A stretch of 64,000 nt of DNA from positions 124,001-188,000 of the forward strand of contig NZ_JANFLS010000005.1 in NCBI RefSeq assembly GCF_024385465.1, in the 5' to 3' direction. Positions 62,578-64,000 of the stretch are shown piece after piece. The translations under genes were made by a program, and so were the position numbers. Source of the DNA: Arthrobacter sp. zg-Y844 (lineage in GTDB: Bacteria; Actinomycetota; Actinomycetes; Actinomycetales; Micrococcaceae). Each line of letters begins with the position of its first letter. Position 1 is the stretch's first letter. Under the pieces are notes generated by a model. It saw nothing but the letters and a program-made list of their open reading frames with translations. It made no database searches and was not told the origin of the DNA.

Positions 62578-64000
62578 ATGGACCGCACCACCCCTTCCGG
62601 CCTGCCCCGGGCCGCCGCCGTCGACCACTCGGCACATCCGCACCGCTGGCTGCTGCTGGCCGTCCTGGCGCTGGCCCAGCTGATGGTGGTCCTGGACGGC
62701 ACCATCGTGAACATCGCCCTGCCGGACGCGCAGCGCGAACTGGGCATGTCCGACGGCGACCGCACCTGGGTGGTCACGATCTACGCACTGGCCTTCGGCT
62801 CGCTGCTGCTGCTCGGCGGACGCATCGCCGATTACTGGGGCCGCAAGCGCACGTTCATGGTGGGAATGGCCGGCTTTGCCGTGGCCTCCGCTATCGGCGG
62901 TTTTGCGGAAAGCACCGAAATGCTCCTGGCTGCCCGCGGCCTGCAGGGCGCCTTCGCCGCACTGCTGGCACCGGCGTCGCTCGCCATCCTGACCATCACC
63001 TTCCCCTCGGGCAAGGACCGCATCAAGGCCTTCGCCGTGTACGGTGCCATCGGCGGCGGCGGCGCGGCCATCGGCCTGCTGCTTGGCGGCGTCCTGACGC
63101 AGTACGCCAGCTGGAACTGGTGCCTGCTGGTCAACGTGCCGATTGCGATTGTCGCCATGGCCGCCGCCCTGCCGCTGATCCGGGAGAGCAAGGCCCACGG
63201 CAACACCCGCTACGACCTGCCGGGCGCCGTTCTCGTGGTGGCCGGACTGGCTTCGCTCGTGTACGGATTCTCCCAGGCCGAAAACGGCTGGGCACGTGTT
63301 GAAACCATTGCCTTCCTTGCCGCCGGCGTGCTGATCCTGGCGCTGTTCGTGTTCGTGGAAAGCCGCGTTTCCAACCCGCTGCTGCCCCTGCGCGTGCTGA
63401 CCAACAAGGTCCGCGGCGGCGCGTTCCTGACCTCCACGCTGACCGGCGCTGCCCTGCTGGGCGGCATCCTGTTCCTGATCTTCTACTTCCAGATTGTCCT
63501 GGGCTACTCGCCGCTGAAGTCCGGCCTTGCGTCGCTGCCCATGACCATCGCCATCACCGTCGGCGCCGGCGTCCTGTCCAAGTTCCTGCCGCGCACCGGC
63601 GTCCGCCTGCCCATGACCGTGGGGCCGATCGTCGGCGCTGCCGGCCTGATCTGGCTCTCCTTCATCACGGTCGAGGGGAACTACGCCCTGGAGGTCCTCC
63701 CCGGACTGGCGCTGCTGGGCTTCGGCCTCGCGATGATCTTCGTGCCGCTGCAGAACGTGGCCCTGGCCGGCATTGACGAGCACGACGCCGGCGTGGCCAG
63801 CGCCGCTGTATCGGCCACCCAGCAGATCGGCGGGTCCATCGGCACCGCACTGTTCACGGCCGTCTACACGGCCGGCATCACTTCCTACCTGAGCAGCAAC
63901 GGCGGCCAGCCTGCCGCAGAACTCGAAGCGCTGGTGAACGGTTACTCCACCGCGTTCGTCTGGGCCGGCGTCGCACTCTTCCTTGCCGCCCCGATCGGCT
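62578..64000 (+). CDS. DHA2-family (EmrB/QacA) MFS drug exporter, 3' end outside window
   Basis: 474 residues visible from ATG 62578; the stop is beyond the window. Motif 1 LDGTIVNIALPDAQRELG at the first helix, GRIADYWGRKRTF in loop 2-3, GRGLQG-type motif as ARGLQGAFAALLAPASLA, and 14-helix topology so far (about twelve spans seen). Family role: proton-driven efflux of hydrophobic cations or drugs. Divergent from its likely TetR repressor. Its product may be linked to the reductase at 59824, but only by neighbourhood. Confidence 0.93.
   Translation, partial: MDRTTPSGLPRAAAVDHSAHPHRWLLLAVLALAQLMVVLDGTIVNIALPDAQRELGMSDGDRTWVVTIYALAFGSLLLLGGRIADYWGRKRTFMVGMAGFAVASAIGGFAESTEMLLAARGLQGAFAALLAPASLAILTITFPSGKDRIKAFAVYGAIGGGGAAIGLLLGGVLTQYASWNWCLLVNVPIAIVAMAAALPLIRESKAHGNTRYDLPGAVLVVAGLASLVYGFSQAENGWARVETIAFLAAGVLILALFVFVESRVSNPLLPLRVLTNKVRGGAFLTSTLTGAALLGGILFLIFYFQIVLGYSPLKSGLASLPMTIAITVGAGVLSKFLPRTGVRLPMTVGPIVGAAGLIWLSFITVEGNYALEVLPGLALLGFGLAMIFVPLQNVALAGIDEHDAGVASAAVSATQQIGGSIGTALFTAVYTAGITSYLSSNGGQPAAELEALVNGYSTAFVWAGVALFLAAPIG

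Overview
The window is GC-rich, densely packed chromosomal DNA with short intergenic gaps, many ATGA start/stop overlaps and GTG/TTG starts. The gene content fits an actinobacterium, most likely the Micrococcaceae (Arthrobacter-like): Lhr with Nei2, LysG/LysE, a RamB-type regulator beside aceA/aceB, a LytR_C protein, and a Pls/PosA-type peptide synthetase. This placement is inference from gene families; no rRNA or marker phylogeny was possible. I found no rRNA, tRNA, insertion sequence, prophage or CRISPR array. About seventeen genes carry a -10-like hexamer (mostly TAnnnT) 6-7 nt before the start codon, the pattern of leaderless mRNAs.

Layout. 1-6.8 kb: the 3' part of an Lhr helicase, Nei2 glycosylase, and the divergent LysG/LysE amino-acid export pair. 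6.8-12.1 kb: a four-gene iron/siderophore ABC operon behind an IdeR/DtxR-like box, whose last gene is an unassigned two-domain protein, with a divergent MarR regulator. 12.2-16.6 kb: a soluble Ser/Thr kinase, a SulP transporter, an RluA-type pseudouridine synthase and two small proteins. 16.65-17.72 kb: a gene-free block full of direct, tandem and inverted repeats. 17.7-30 kb: an acyl-CoA dehydrogenase/SDR operon, a GH76 protein, a class II amidotransferase, YdeI, a NUDIX-like protein, a FUSC membrane protein, tgt with a YhhQ-type queuosine-precursor transporter, a TetR regulator with its palindrome, and a pyridoxine kinase. 30.2-40.6 kb: a large secreted subtilisin, an Fpg-type glycosylase, the ramB/aceA/aceB glyoxylate module and a DsbA/FrnE protein.

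40.6-52.0 kb is the most interesting region. A Pls/PosA-type single-module synthetase (adenylation, carrier, then three membrane-plus-hexapeptide modules) is followed without gaps by dapA, an HGSNAT/DUF1624-like membrane acetyltransferase and an L,D-transpeptidase-like protein. A small acidic gene and an M1 metallopeptidase follow in the same direction. A second copy of the membrane acetyltransferase is divergent from the synthetase, and a phosphopantetheinyl transferase lies next to it. The adenylation pocket reads DAESIGTVIK, which suggests a cationic substrate such as lysine. DapA feeds lysine and diaminopimelate synthesis. I read this as a locus for making, modifying, anchoring or trimming an epsilon-polylysine-like polymer. 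The product is inference.

52.0-64 kb: a LytR_C protein and its partner, a HAD phosphatase, a glutathione-peroxidase-like protein, a 2-oxoglutarate-dioxygenase-like enzyme, a BCCT transporter, FmdB/FmdA, an Old-Yellow-Enzyme oxidoreductase, a TetR regulator and a DHA2-type MFS exporter cut by the window end.
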